Positions 1 to 10,511 of a DNA stretch of 64,000 bases are shown here, one piece after another. The notes below the pieces were generated by a model. It was not told where the DNA came from. It worked only from the letters and a program-made list of their open reading frames with translations, and made no database searches. The translations under genes were made by a program, and so were the position numbers. The DNA is from Annona cherimola (Eukaryota; Streptophyta; Magnoliopsida; Magnoliales; Annonaceae): positions 91,931,137 through 91,995,136 of the forward strand of contig CM059972.1 in assembly GCA_030490835.1 (NCBI GenBank), written 5' to 3'. The first letter of the stretch is position 1, and every line of letters begins with the position of its first letter.

Positions 1-196
1 ATGATTTTGCTTCTGCTACTTTGGCAGTGCACACTTCACACGCATATGTGCATACTTGACCACATTTTCAACTAATACATGTCTTAGAATATTTGTCCAA
101 ATTTATTAGTCTACAAAAAAATATATCAATTTTCTAAATATGCCAATTCTATTAACATTATTGTAAATGTAAAATGTGTTTGTATTAAAGCCTTCC
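1..196. other. AT-rich spacer, no gene seen
   Basis: AT-rich sequence with no open frame, splice-like structure or recognised repeat end. It ends at the 9 bp target duplication of the first foldback MITE. Confidence 0.5.
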
Positions 197-205
197 ATTG
201 CAAGG

Positions 206-590
206 GGAACCCGATCGTATGCACCCGGGTGCATTCAGCCTCAGTGCACCCGGGTGCACTGCACCTATTTTTTTTAATTTTTTTTTGAATTTTTTTTCAT
301 GAAGCTGTTAATATAAGTTTATTTAACATATGTATCAATTTTTACTATTTTTGGAGACTTTTAGATATTTTTTTTAGATTTTTAAAAATCAGTGGCATTT
401 TCCGTAATTTAAAATTACCGAAAATGCCACTGATTTTTAAAAATCTAAAAAAAATATCTAAAAGTCTCCAAAAATAGTAAAAATTGATGCATATGTTAAA
501 TAAACCTAGATTAACCATTGTATGAAAAAAATTTCAAAAAAAAAAAAAAAAAAAAGGTGCAGTGCACCCGGGTGCATACGATCGGGTTCC
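206..590. mobile_element. Foldback MITE, 9 bp TSD (family A, GTGCACCC type)
   Basis: A 385 bp near-perfect palindrome. It begins GGAACCCGATCGTATGCACC and ends with the reverse complement of that sequence. It is flanked on both sides by ATTGCAAGG (197-205 and 591-599), a perfect 9 bp target duplication, which is the Mutator-superfamily signature. The arms pair almost to the centre (about 400-425). Inside the left end are two further palindromes, TGCACCCGGGTGCA and GTGCACCCGGGTGCAC. No coding capacity. This is the best-preserved of several copies in the window. Confidence 0.9.
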
Positions 591-605
591 ATTGCAAGGA
601 TTTAT

Positions 606-1195
606 TCATTTTTTTACATATTTTGGCCATTAAAGTTACGTAGTCTAAATCTAATATATAATTTCAGAATTTATGAATATTAAAATTTATTAATACATAA
701 ATACTTAAAAATAACTAATTTTTTAATATCATAAATATGTAAGCTAATGTCATTGGTTTAAACCAATTTATTAAACCAGTTTGAACCAGACCAGTCCCTT
801 CGCTAGTTCGATCATCAATTCAGTTCTGACAACATTGTTTAAAACCAAGTTAAGTCACCACCATAGTAATTTAATAAATTTTGATTTGTTTTCGAAAATA
901 TCCAACTCTCCCTTAGCATTTTTAAGATAAAAAATAACTCCATTTATAAATAATGAAATCCCACATATAAATGAAGACATCCTTCAACCAATGTTGTTAG
1001 AACTGAATCGGTAATTGAAACAGTAAATGAGCTGGTCTGGTTCGAACCGGTGACGTCAGCATGACATATTTATGATGTCATAAATGTTTAATTAATTATA
1101 TATTGTAAAATAATATATTCATAAATCCTACAACTATATTTTAGATTTTAACCATCACAACAAAACATGTAAGAAAAAATTGATAGTAAATTTTC
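606..1195. repeat. Large imperfect inverted repeat
   Basis: The two halves are imperfect reverse complements. Left-side blocks reading TTAAACCAGTTTGAACCAG and TCAATTCAGTTCTGACAACA correspond to right-side CTGGTCTGGTTCGAACCGG and TGTTGTTAGAACTGAATCGG. Weaker pairing continues outwards to about 606 and 1195 through ATCATAAATATGT blocks. It is probably an old foldback DNA transposon. No clear target duplication was found. A related AACCAGTT-rich segment lies in the bromodomain gene's seventh intron near 41850-42110. Confidence 0.55.
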
Positions 1196-1315
1196 AAAAA
1201 TCTTTATGCATGAATGTGAAATATTAAGGGCATGTTTATTTTTAATAAAAACTTTTCAAACTAAAAATTTTCAATCTAAAACTTTTCACTATCCATGTAT
1301 GAGGACTATATATTT

Positions 1316-1323
1316 TATTATTA

Positions 1324-1357
<34 letters not shown>
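1316..1357. repeat. (TTA)n microsatellite
   Basis: A run of about 13 TTA/ATT triplets within an AT-rich tract. Immediately upstream (about 1228-1300) is a truncated end of the Tourist-like family, recognisable by its AAAACTTTTCA repeats. Confidence 0.8.
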
Positions 1358-1359
<2 letters not shown>

Positions 1360-1399
1360 TTCCTAACTATGAGATAATTTATAAATATGCTGCTAAGAA

Positions 1400-2417
1400 T
1401 AAATGATGTTTTGACACGTTAGGTTGTATGAGGCACGTTTATGAGCATGTTAAACAAAAGTACGAGTTGTGACATTGGTGTATTTATGTAGTGGCACCAC
1501 CTGTTTATGATATGATTATTAGGTATTTGATTTAGAGGTGTATAATTGATACACTATTTGGGGCATTATGACTATCTTCCACCATCTCAACGAGGGCCTA
1601 GTTAAAATTAGAACAGCCCGCTAGGGTTTAATTTGCGCGCCCCTCTTTCTCTCTTCTCCTCCTCTCTCCCATTGTTTCTTCCTCTTTCCTTTTTCCTCTT
1701 CTTCCCGGTGTCGATCTAGCCCTAAACCATGTCAAAGCTCTTCCAAGCTTCTTTGTAGATCATCGATTCATCTCAAGGAAGCTCAAAATCCCAAAGAGCT
1801 GAGTTTAAGGTCACTGTACTTAAGGGAAAATCGCAATCGAGATAAGTAGATTTCGTCTCTTCTCAAATTAGTGATGAAATTCCGTTTTAAACATGAAATA
1901 GGCTGGTGATAAGAGGCAGTGTTCAACAATCTCATGTTTGGGGAGTTAGGGTTCGTGGTAGCTTATGTTAGTAGGGTTTAAAGGGAAAACAGATGTTGCA
2001 ATGTTATTTTTATAAAATAGATGACCCATTAACTGTTTTATATTATTAGAATATGATCTTTCTTCAGTGGGGTAAACCGAGAGGAGGAACTATAGGTCCC
2101 GCCCTTGGTATCTATCAAGTGTTTGATGAAAAGCTTATGTAATAGTGAGAATGTCAAATTTAGAGTAAACCTTGTTAACTTTGCTAATGTTATATGCGTG
2201 TTCTGTGATGTTTATTCCTTTATGTTATGGATGATGTATTATTCAAGATGGATGGTTATAAAGGGTTGTTCGTGGCCCTTGGTTGACATTAGGAGAGGGT
2301 TGTTCATGACCCTTGGTTGACATGAGGAGAGAATTGTTGTAATCTTTTTATTTATGTATGGCTTTATGCATTTATTCTTGGGTGTGAGTGTTGGACCATG
2401 TGTCTTGTATGGTTATT
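1400..2417. other. Unassigned, possibly decayed LTR or untranslated leader
   Basis: Holds a pyrimidine-rich TCTCTTCTCCTCCTCTCTCC leader-like stretch near 1640-1700 with CTAGGGTTT and CCCTAAACC on either side, as in plant 5' leaders and LTR R/U5 regions. A short tandem duplication (about 2261-2335, TTGTTCGTGGCCCTTGGTTG versus TTGTTCATGACCCTTGGTTG) follows. No coding frame was recognised. I infer an old retroelement fragment or lost gene leader, with low certainty. Confidence 0.3.
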
Positions 2418-2420
2418 CAA

Positions 2421-2694
2421 GGGGACGTTTGGTAATGTGCAAAATGGTGGGATTGTAGGAAATTGTGGGAAATAAAAAAGAGAATATTTTGAGAAAAGTG
2501 TGATTGATAGGAAATGATAGGGGGTATAGTTGGAATAAATAGGTTTGTTATATGTAGTTGGTAGGAAAAATGATTGGAATGTAGTGGTAAAAATGGAAAA
2601 AATAGTGTGATTGATAGAGTAATGATTGGTATTAGGAAACCAAATACCATAGAAAAACCATGATTTTCATAATAGCATGTTAACAAACGTCCCC
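2421..2694. mobile_element. MITE with GGGGACGTTTGGT ends, 3 bp TSD
   Basis: A 274 bp element starting GGGGACGTTTGG and ending AACAAACGTCCCC, flanked by the trinucleotide CAA on both sides (2418-2420, 2695-2697). GGG..GTTTGG termini and 3 bp duplications suggest the PIF/Harbinger (Tourist) class. The interior is G/T-rich and non-coding. The sequence differs from the other Tourist-like family here. Confidence 0.65.
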
Positions 2695-2699
2695 CAAGA

Positions 2700-3300
2700 A
2701 TCATCTTTCTACAACTCTGTAATAACATATGCATCCAAAGTCTTACTTATTTCCACATTGCGCTAACTACTATCTACTTATTCAGTCTATTTAGACTTAC
2801 AAGATTTGTTAGTTTGTTTTTAGATCACAGGCCAGATGAGGAGCCTCAAAAAGGCATAGGGAGAGGACACAATGTTGAAGACCATTAGATTAGAATTTGT
2901 GTTCCTAGTTATTTAGACTTTACGTTTCTTTTTTATACTAATGCCTATGGACACTTACTCGATCAAATTCAACTATGATAAAATACATTGTACTTGGGTA
3001 TTTCGGACTAGATTACAATCCATATTGGCATATATGTAAATGATCTTTTAGACTGCTTGTTGTAAATGACGAATTACTATGATTTACTTATTATATGAAT
3101 GCCTCTATGGTGTGAGAATACAAATGCATAAATGTAGAATGGAATATGATATTACAAGATGAAATTGAGATATTTATAAATAACAAGACTTGTATTTCAT
3201 ATCTCCCCTTATATATTATGGGGAAATGTTGCCGAATTTTTCTTAAGTTATATGACACCCATTGATTAGCTATTACGGATGTCTAGGAAATGGAGTGTCA
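2700..3300. other. Spacer, no gene seen
   Basis: AT-rich non-coding sequence that may continue the element remnant interrupted by the MITE at 2421. Nothing recognisable was found. Confidence 0.4.
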
Positions 3301-3308
3301 CGCCATGA

Positions 3309-3510
3309 CTACTATATTTTAAAATTATTTCTTCACATCTTCCTATACAATTACTCTATTTTTTAATCATTTCTACACAACTACACATACAACTAACCTA
3401 TTTATTTTAACTTTATTCTTTTTACACTTCACCATTACCCTTATCACATCACATCATTTTCTATTAATTTAACAACTTTTACACCAAAAACTTTTCATCC
3501 AAACACACCC
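3309..3510. mobile_element. Tourist-like MITE, left end lost
   Basis: Right part of the ACCTATTTATTTTAACTTTA family, ending CCAAACACACCC followed by TAA, the usual 3 bp target of this family. The left terminus is missing. Confidence 0.65.
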
Positions 3511-3513
3511 TAA

Positions 3514-4700
3514 ATTAGAAAAAAAAACAACTACACTAACTGACCTGAAATGTGTAATAAGCTTTGAATGTTGAAGTTTGACTCTTGAATTCTCCCTACT
3601 TATTTCAGTGCATTTATGAATTGGACTTCTGCAAACATATCTAACACAATAGGGAATAAAATAAATCGACACTTGTCAAAGGATTAAACAATTAAATAAT
3701 TCATAATGATATAAGAATTAAGAACAACTCATGTACAAAACAAAAATGAAAATTTAAAAGTCTAAAAACACATCATTCTTATCAAATAGAAAATTATAAT
3801 GATCATATGAAATCTCATCCAACCATTACAGTTAGAATAATCAGTTTAGCTAGAAATACAATGCTTATCCAAATCAAAATAAAAGTCGTTTAATGTGTGT
3901 ATCAACTCACTGAATTGTTTAACTGATACATGAATTTTAAAGCTGTTAGTTAAAAATTCCTGCATCCAAAATATTCCCATGTAAAATTTTACACATAAAT
4001 GTATAGATTTTATAAGGGTGTGTCTTGCAAAAGACTTTGATTGGAATAATTCTTGATGATTTAATTAAATAGATGACGTCACGTATATGATTGAATTGGA
4101 TATTATTTAATCACGTAGATTAGCCCAAATGGAGAGGTTCCATGAAAACATTTTTGTGGAACTGGTTATATAAATAAGGGACACCTTCTTGTCTAGAAAA
4201 TAATTATTAATGATTACAGGAGGTATTCGTTTCATCGATTGTGAATCTGTGGTAGATAAGTTGAAAATTTGGCAGGAAAATTGGATTATTTGAAGAAAAA
4301 CAAGGAAAAAAATTTCAAAGATGTATAAGTTTCTGTGAATACATTACAATCAGTTTCCTTGCCAAGTCTTTTCTCTAGTACGATAAACAGATGGAGTTGA
4401 TTTGTTGGCCAAAAGAAGAAAGCGGCAGGAAGCTACTGAGCTGGGCGTCGGAGATGGAAAGCGGCAGGGAGTAACCAAGCTGTGCGCTGGACGGCTGGAG
4501 GAGGCCAGGTCTACCGAGACTGATGCAAAGAGTGGCTCGCTGGGTTGTTGTGCTGCTACTGGGTGCTGCGCTGCTGTTGCCGCCGTCGATCACCGGCGAT
4601 CGGAGGATGGGGGAGACGGTGAGGAGCTGAAGGCGAGATGGTGGAGCAGGGGCTTAGGACTTCAGTCCTTAGGCGGGCGAGACTAACTTGGACAGGGAAA
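3514..4700. other. Spacer with a GC-rich patch at about 4400-4690
   Basis: Mostly AT-rich with nothing recognised. A 290 bp GC-rich patch contains a 94-codon open stretch with two short internal repeats (AAAGCGGCAGG-type). It matches no family I know and looks like a captured or leader fragment rather than a gene. Confidence 0.35.
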
Positions 4701-4708
4701 GAACGGAA

Positions 4709-5095
4709 ACCGATTCCATGCCCCGGTGCACTTAAACTTATTTTTTAATATTTTTTTGAAAAAGTTTTTGTAAAAATGTTAATTTAAATATATTTAATAT
4801 GTGGTTTTTGTAAAATTGTTAATTTAAATATATTTAATATGTGAATTAATTTTTACCCTTTTGAAAATTTTAAAATTTTTGTGATTTTTTTAAAATCAAT
4901 GGCGTTTTCAATAATTTTAAATTACTAAAATGTCATTGATTTTAAAAAATAAAATATAAATATTTAAAAATCTGTAAAAAAGAAAAAAATGATAGACACG
5001 TTAAATACACTTAGACTAACCATTGTGTAAAAAGAATTTTAAAAAAATATTTAAAAAATGAGTATTTGCACCCAGGTTTGGATACATGAAATCAA
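4709..5095. mobile_element. Foldback MITE, diverged family A copy
   Basis: The outer ends pair (ACCGATTCCATGCCCCGGTGC with the complement of ACCCAGGTTTGGATACATGA). The interior shows the family's AAAATCAATGGCGTTTT / AAAATGTCATTGATTTT arms. No exact target duplication was seen. Confidence 0.6.
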
Positions 5096-5138
5096 AACCC
5101 AAGAAGGACCGCCAAACCTGCAAAGATAAAAGAATTTT

Positions 5139-5421
5139 GGAGTGAGTTTGGCAATGAGAAAAAAATGTCGACTTAAAACTTTTCAATTTAAAACTTTTCA
5201 CTCTCTATAATTATCATATTTTTTTAATCATTTTTTCACATTTTCCCATATAACTGTCCTACTTTTCGATCATTTCTACAAAATTACTTGTACAATTAAC
5301 ATATCTATTTTAACTTTATTATCTTTACTCCTCATCATTACCCCTATCATATTACATCATTTGACAACTTTTACTCTCCAAAACTTTTCATCAAAAATTT
5401 TATTCATTTCCAAACACACTC
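5139..5421. mobile_element. Tourist-like MITE
   Basis: About 283 bp from GGAGTGAGTTTGGCAATGAG to CCAAACACACTC, with the family interior (AAAACTTTTCA blocks, TTTTAACTTTATTATCTTTA). The ends are slightly mutated from the GGGTGTGTTTGG consensus. Confidence 0.7.
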
Positions 5422-5429
5422 TTGATCTA

Positions 5430-5695
5430 GTGCACCCAGATGTGCTGATCTTCGGTGCACCCATGTGAAAAAGTCTATTTTTTAAAAAAAAATTGAAATT
5501 TTTTTATACAACTATTAATCTAAATTCATTAACATGTGTATCAATTTTTACCATATTTATAAAATAATTATTTAAAAGTTTCCAAAAATAGTAAAAATTG
5601 ATACACATGTTAAATACATTTTTACTAATAGTTGCATAAAAAAATTTCAAAAAAAATAAATAAAAGGTGAAACGCACCTGGGTGTATTCAGTCAA
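5430..5695. mobile_element. Foldback MITE, shortened family A copy
   Basis: GTGCACCC boxes on the left, CGCACCTGGGTGT on the right and paired AAAAATTGATACACATGTTAA arms. Shorter than the intact copies. Confidence 0.6.
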
Positions 5696-5699
5696 CACC

Positions 5700-6030
5700 G
5701 AAACATAAAATTTAAGATGTGTCTAGCAATAAACATAACATGTAAGTTAAAACTTTGGAAAATTTCCAAATATACCAACATAGTTTACATAAAATTTCTC
5801 TTTTATATTGATGGATTTTTAAATATTTCTATTATATCTATGAATTTTACCCATAATTCCTCGTATACCTTTATCATTACCATCCATTTGCCACAATCTA
5901 ATTTTTCTTTTTTAAAAAAAAAGTTTTACGTTAGGTAAATACCGAAACTACCCATCTCTTTGCATACACATGAACCTATCACCTTGTAAAACCTAGAGTA
6001 TGAAAAATCCCAAAGCCCCCCCTAAACTGT
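5700..6030. other. Spacer, no gene seen
   Basis: AT-rich sequence between a MITE and the minus-strand gag remnant. Nothing was recognised. Confidence 0.4.
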
Positions 6031-6434
6031 TGTCTCGCTTGCATCCACCATTGGCTCCAAAGTCTCATCGGGGAGCAATCTTCTCCTTATCTAATCTCTA
6101 AAATTAAATGACCTAATCTTTCAATCTTCCTGTTTAGTCTGATAAGCTTCTTCTTCACATTCTTCATCTCCAAACTGCCAAACCTTTCACACAGAGCTCA
6201 ATAAAAATCATTCCACATAATAAACGATCTATCCTGCCGAATATACTGACTCCAAGGGACTGTATCACCTCCCAAATTTTGAATAGCGATCTTGACTATA
6301 GGTTCCTCTTCTGTGGCATATATATTAAAGTACTCGTTGGCTTGAGTAATCCAGGCACCAAGAACACCACTAGTGGAGAAAATTGGAAAATTAACTTCAA
6401 TATATGCCATGCAAATTTCCCACCCATACTGCAC
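6030..6434 (-). pseudogene. Ty3/gypsy gag fragment
   Basis: Read on the minus strand, this gives a 78-codon open stretch followed after one stop by more matching sequence. It shows the layout of the Retrotrans_gag core: a W-x4-NEYF block, an acidic hinge, IAIQNLGGDTVPW, then MWNDFY-stop-ALCERFG, which matches the family's I-x-W-x2-F-x3-L-x2-RFG signature. The stop is TGA where an arginine CGA is likely. There is no protease or polymerase nearby. The LTR pieces at 8232-9173 lie on the same strand and may be the same dead element. Confidence 0.6.
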
Positions 6435-6504
6435 TGTTGAGTCATCCTCTATACAAATTGCTCCTCTTGCTCATGTTAAGAAGATCAATTCCCATTCGAT
6501 AAAG

Positions 6505-6904
6505 ATGAATGATCCTGTTAGTCTAGGCTAAGTAAATATCTCACTTAGCCCACCTCAAAAATCCTATTTAAAATATTTTTTTTTACTTTTTTCTTCATAC
6601 ACTTGTTTATCTAAGTGCATTTAATATATAAATCAAGTTTTACCATTTTTGGATATATGTATATATTTTTTTTAGATTTTTAAAAATAAGGGTATTTTAA
6701 ATACAGATATACACATAGATATTTAAAAATCTCAAAAAAATAGATAAACATATTCAAAAATGGTAAAACTTGATCTATATATTAAATACACTTAGATAAA
6801 CAAGTGCACGAAGAAAAAAGTAAAAAAAAAAAGTTATTATAAATAAATTTTTTAAGGTGGGTTAAGTGGAGCATTTACTTAGCCCAGGCTAACAGGATCA
6901 TTCC
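6505..6904. mobile_element. Foldback MITE (family B, GAATGATCCTGTTAG type)
   Basis: About 400 bp with ends GAATGATCCTGTTAGTCTAG and the complement CTAACAGGATCATTC. TAAGTAAAT and TTAGCCCACC blocks are mirrored at the other end. The flanks ATTCGATAAA and ATTGGATAAA look like a target duplication with one mismatch. Confidence 0.75.
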
Positions 6905-6947
6905 TATTGGATAAAATCATCACTAACTTAATATATTTATACCTCAT

Positions 6948-7137
6948 CCAGATATTTCCAAAATCACCGACTTATTTAGCACCGAGATTACTCATCTGGA
7001 TTTTTTCAGATTTTTATGCGCTATTTTCTTTGACATTGTATGCCAGATATTTCCAAAATCACCGACTTATTTAGCACCGAGATTGCTCACCTGGATTTGT
7101 TCAGATTTTTTATGCTCTGTTTTCTTTGACATTTTAT
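6948..7137. repeat. Two-copy 95 bp tandem duplication
   Basis: CCAGATATTTCCAAAATCAC recurs at 6948 and 7043, followed by nearly identical CCGACTTATTTAGCACCGAG, TCAGATTTTTATGC and TTTTCTTTGACATT. The copies differ at only a few bases, so this is a fairly young local duplication of non-coding DNA. Confidence 0.85.
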
Positions 7138-7139
7138 GC

Positions 7140-7663
7140 ACTGACCAGCAGAAATTGCTGAAATTTTATGCTTTAGCCAACAATTTTTTCGGCCACATTA
7201 AATGTTACAGGTGGTGAACGTTGGTTATAAAAAGTGTGAGGGGTGTGTGCATTTGGTGTATGTGGGCATGTGAATTTGCTGCAATTGTATGTGTAGCGTG
7301 TGTGTATTTGGCATGCATAGGTGTTGTGAGTTGTGGATTGTGGATTGTGGATTGTGGATTGAGCGTAGTAAGGAGAGGTATAGTAAAAATGAGGAGCTTA
7401 CAAATTGTAAAGTGAGGATCTCAAAATTAGTCTGTGTGTATTATGTTTGTTGTAATATTCTATAAATTATTATAATAATATTTTTGGAGCACCCTTTGTC
7501 CAACATTCAACCTCTATCCAACAATCCGTTACTATTCAAAAATTGTCATTGCGCCTACACTCTCAATCCAATTACCCAGATTAAACTTGCAAAGGTTGTT
7601 GGATTCCTTCAATGACAAAACCAGGAGATTGAGTGAAATTTTAAATTCTTTATTTACTATTAA
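7140..7663. other. Spacer with GTG/TGG-rich tract
   Basis: Contains a T/G-rich stretch (7220-7380) with three tandem GTGGATT units. The 64-codon open frame there is low complexity and is not a credible gene. Confidence 0.4.
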
Positions 7664-7955
7664 GGGTGTGTTTGGTTACACACAAAATATGTCAATGAAA
7701 ACTTTTCAATCAAAAACTTTTCACTCCCCATAACTACCTTATTTTTTAATTATTTTTTCACATTTTCCTATATAAACAACCCTACTTTTCAATCATTTCC
7801 ATACAAATACTCATATAACTATCCTATCTATTTTAACTTTATTCTCTTTACACCTCATTATTACCCCTATCATATCACATCATTTTCTATCAACTTGATA
7901 ACTTCTACTCTGAAAAGTTTTCATCAAAAAGTTTTACCCCCAACCAAACGCACCC
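7664..7955. mobile_element. Tourist-like MITE with TAA target duplication
   Basis: GGGTGTGTTTGGTT at the left and AACCAAACGCACCC at the right, flanked by TAA (7661-7663 and 7956-7958). This is one of the clearest copies. The 3 bp TAA target and terminal sequence fit PIF/Harbinger Tourist elements. Confidence 0.85.
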
Positions 7956-7959
7956 TAAG

Positions 7960-8231
7960 TCTAATCATTATCTTGAGGGAATCAAAATGTTGCATCAATT
8001 CTCTTGAATGTCTATCTTACACATCAAATTATTGCATCAACTCCCTCTCACGTCTCTCCAAGGCCTTCAACGTCCGCTTAGCTTGCCATTTCAAAGAATT
8101 TATGTTCGTTTACGAACTTCGCCACAATTTCTTCTTGTAGTTGCTCAATCTGCAATACTCGCTCTTTCAACTACTTCACCAAAGCCATCTCAGAATTTTT
8201 CAACACAATCACGATTGTGTTCTACTGTCAA
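7960..8231 (-). pseudogene. Gypsy-type leader and gag N-terminus remnant, copy 1
   Basis: On the minus strand, sequence immediately downstream of an LTR end (8232) encodes MALVK-stop-LKERVLQIEQLQEEIVAKF, a coiled-coil-like start as seen in plant gypsy gag. It decays into stops. A sister copy is at 8595-8749. The MITE at 7664 lies beyond it. Confidence 0.45.
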
Positions 8232-8594
8232 TGTTAGAATTGAAGAATTTTCAAAGAAAAGTTTAATGGATTTTATTGATTCAAATTATGTTTGGCATTC
8301 TCATAAACTTGTTAACCTAAAATTTTTCACTCTTCACATTTATTCTATTTTTAATCATTCTTCATATCTTTTTATACAATTATCTTATTTTTCAAACATT
8401 TCTCTATAACTACTCCTACAACTATACTATCTATTTTAATTTTATTTTCTTACTCCTCATTATTACTTTCATTATATTATATAGTTTTTCCCATTTTAAA
8501 AAGTTTTATATTAAAAAAATTTCATTTAAAAGTTTTATCAAATTGCAAACACACCTTAGTAAGAAATTTCTCACTACTGTTACAATGGAAATGG
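8232..8594 (-). mobile_element. Partial LTR (3' part) with a MITE inside
   Basis: Matches the first part of the LTR at 8750-9173 (TGTTAGRATTGAA..., ATTGATTC, GAGAAATTTCTCACTA.TGTTACAATG), apart from the 272 bp MITE at 8284-8555. Homology stops near 8595, where it abuts a second gag-leader copy. The two units are therefore in tandem on the minus strand. Confidence 0.6.
8284..8555. mobile_element. Tourist-like MITE with paralogous empty site
   Basis: Left end ..TTATGTTTGGC, right end GCAAACACACC, then TTA. The paralogous LTR at 8750-9173 reads straight through as ATTGATTCGGTGAGAAATTTC, which is an empty site and fixes the insertion. Confidence 0.75.
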
Positions 8595-8749
8595 AAACTC
8601 AAAGGGAAGTTGCATCTTCTCTTCCATCTCTACTGACTTCTCCAGAATTTCTTACTGCAACTGCTCAATCCGCAGCACTCGCTCTTCTAACTACTTCACT
8701 AAAGTCATCTTATAAATTTTCAACAATCACAACCGTATTCTACTACCAC
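8595..8749 (-). pseudogene. Gypsy-type leader and gag N-terminus remnant, copy 2
   Basis: Minus-strand sequence directly after the LTR at 8750. It encodes ERVLRIEQLQ-stop-EILEKS, parallel to the copy at 7960-8231. Too decayed for further assignment. Confidence 0.45.
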
Positions 8750-9173
8750 TGTTAGGATTGAAATACTTTTGAAGAAGTTCAAGAATTCTATTGATTCGGT
8801 GAGAAATTTCTCACTATTGTTACAATGAAAATGGGCATGGAAATTCAAAAGGAAAGCTACAAGAGAAAACGAGCCAAAGCTCAAAACAAGATTTCAATCA
8901 CACAAGCCAAATGAACATTCCCAGCCCCCTTTTATAAGCCAGTCACCAACGGAACTCCTGAGTAACCTCCAACTCAACACCGTGTGTCTTTCTTTACAAC
9001 TCTCTTTCATGTGCCACACACGTGCACAACTAAGCTTAATCTCTGCCCAAGCTCATACGTCTTTCGCTCTAGTGATGACTCCTCTAGAGGCACAGATGGC
9101 TACTCAGCTGATTGAGCCAATGACACAAGTGACAAGTCATCGTTAGAACTCACAACGGTTCTACCTTCTAACA
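8750..9173 (-). mobile_element. 424 bp LTR, minus orientation
   Basis: On the minus strand it begins TGTTAGAAGG and ends ATCCTAACA, so the termini are TGTTAG...CTAACA. A TATAAAAG box (complement of 8929-8936) sits about 240 bp into it, followed by AATAGA-type A-rich signals. The internal sequence following it (8749 downwards) is gag-like. The matching second full LTR is not in the window, and the neighbouring partial LTR suggests unequal recombination. Confidence 0.65.
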
Positions 9174-9250
9174 GTGTGTGCCCAAAAGGAACCGATTGCT
9201 TGGAATCAGTCACAGAAATGTTGCATATTGTTTAATTTATAGGGGGAAAA

Positions 9251-9418
9251 ATAGGATTAATTTCAAATATACCCGCTATATTTGCACTTAATTACAAATA
9301 TATTCGCTAAGTTTGAAAACTTTTATATATACCTACTAAGTATGAGTGAAATTTCAAATATATCAATTATGACAATTATAAACGTTGAATAATTTTAAAA
9401 TCTCAAAATACGCCTAAT
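9251..9418. repeat. Half of a foldback element (family C)
   Basis: Begins GGATTAATTTCAAATATACC and runs ATTACAAATATATTCGCTAA, the same as the left arm of the element at 26197. The right arm is missing here and LINE sequence follows, so the LINE may have landed in it. Confidence 0.55.
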
Positions 9419-9599
9419 TAATCTCTGTAGTCCCAAAAGGCGATCTGATCGTGCTCCGGTCTGGGTGTGGGTAACCGGGTCAGGGAAGAGATCGGCAGTA
9501 CAGGGAAGGAACGGGTGGTCGGAGTACGGAAGAAGGTGTCGCTGTTGAGTTGGGAAACGCTCGTTGGGGAAGAAGTTGGATGCATCTCCTGCAGAAAGG

Positions 9600-10511
9600 A
9601 TGAACCCAAGTATTGCTGATCTGTTGGGGGCCGAATTACAAACCATGACCATTGAGGGACCGGCGATAAAGAAGATTCAGCCAGGAGAGGATGCTGCCAT
9701 TCTGTGTTCTCTCTGGACGTCAAAATCTTATAACAAAAAATTCTTTAAAGGAATGTTGAGACGGATATGGAGGACGAAGGATAGATTCTATTTCACCGAG
9801 GTCGGGGAAAACTTGCTCAAGGTGTCATTCACAGACCACAGCGACAAGGAGTGAGTTATGGAGGGGCGACCATGGTTATTCGAACTGAACCTCGTCATTC
9901 TCGCTGAGCTGCAAGAGGAATTGGATCATGCCCAGCTAATGCTTGTCAATTCGCCTCTGTGGATACATGTTCAGGGGATCCCATACATTGTCGACAAGAA
10001 TTTTTTGGGACTAAGCATTGGTAACACGTTTGCGGAACTGATTGACAGCAGAGTTACGGAAGCAGAAATCAAGCTCAAAGTGATGGTGGACTGCAGAGAA
10101 CCTCTTTGTAGAGGAATGTTCATCAAAGTTGGCTCACAACATCGGAAATGGATCAGTTTTCAGTATAAGAAGCTATCGGTTTTCTGTTATTCGTGCGGCA
10201 TTATGGGGCATGCCCATAAGGACTGTCCAACAACAGCAAAGGAGAAACAAAAAGCAATAGAGGCAAACATGCCTTATGGCAGTTGGCTGCGAGTGGGAGT
10301 GAAACCGATGAGGCTGAAAGAGGAGCTTACTTCAGGAAACCGTATGGCACCAACCAAGTATTTGGGCAACCAGTGGGATCATCTGGAGGAAAACCATGAG
10401 CCAAGAGAAACAGATGAGGCGAGAATCGCATTCATGGGAGCAAATCCGCAAGCTGGCTGCTCGGATTGGGGGGGGAGATCACATAACGTTGATGAAGCAT
10501 GCATAGAATAG
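9600..10511 (+). pseudogene. LINE ORF1: DUF4283 and CCHC zinc-knuckle protein
   Basis: From the ATG at 9600 the frame runs through MNPSIADLLG and a DUF4283-like core (LWTSKSYNKKFFKGMLRRIW, FYFTEVGENLLKVSF). It meets one stop at 9853 in the sequence DKE-stop-VMEGRPWLFE, where an arginine codon is usual, and continues in the same frame to 10511. Near 10181-10228 is CYSCGIMGHAHKDC, a C-x2-C-x4-H-x4-C knuckle, preceded by the typical KKLSVFCYSCG. Proteins of this type coat LINE RNA and chaperone target-primed reverse transcription. The next 680 bp, up to ORF2, is a decayed hydrophilic tail or spacer. Confidence 0.8.

Noticed and set aside
4402..4686. 94-codon frame in a GC-rich patch
   Set aside because: No recognised similarity, repeated words and no plausible gene structure around it. 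Kept only as a composition anomaly.
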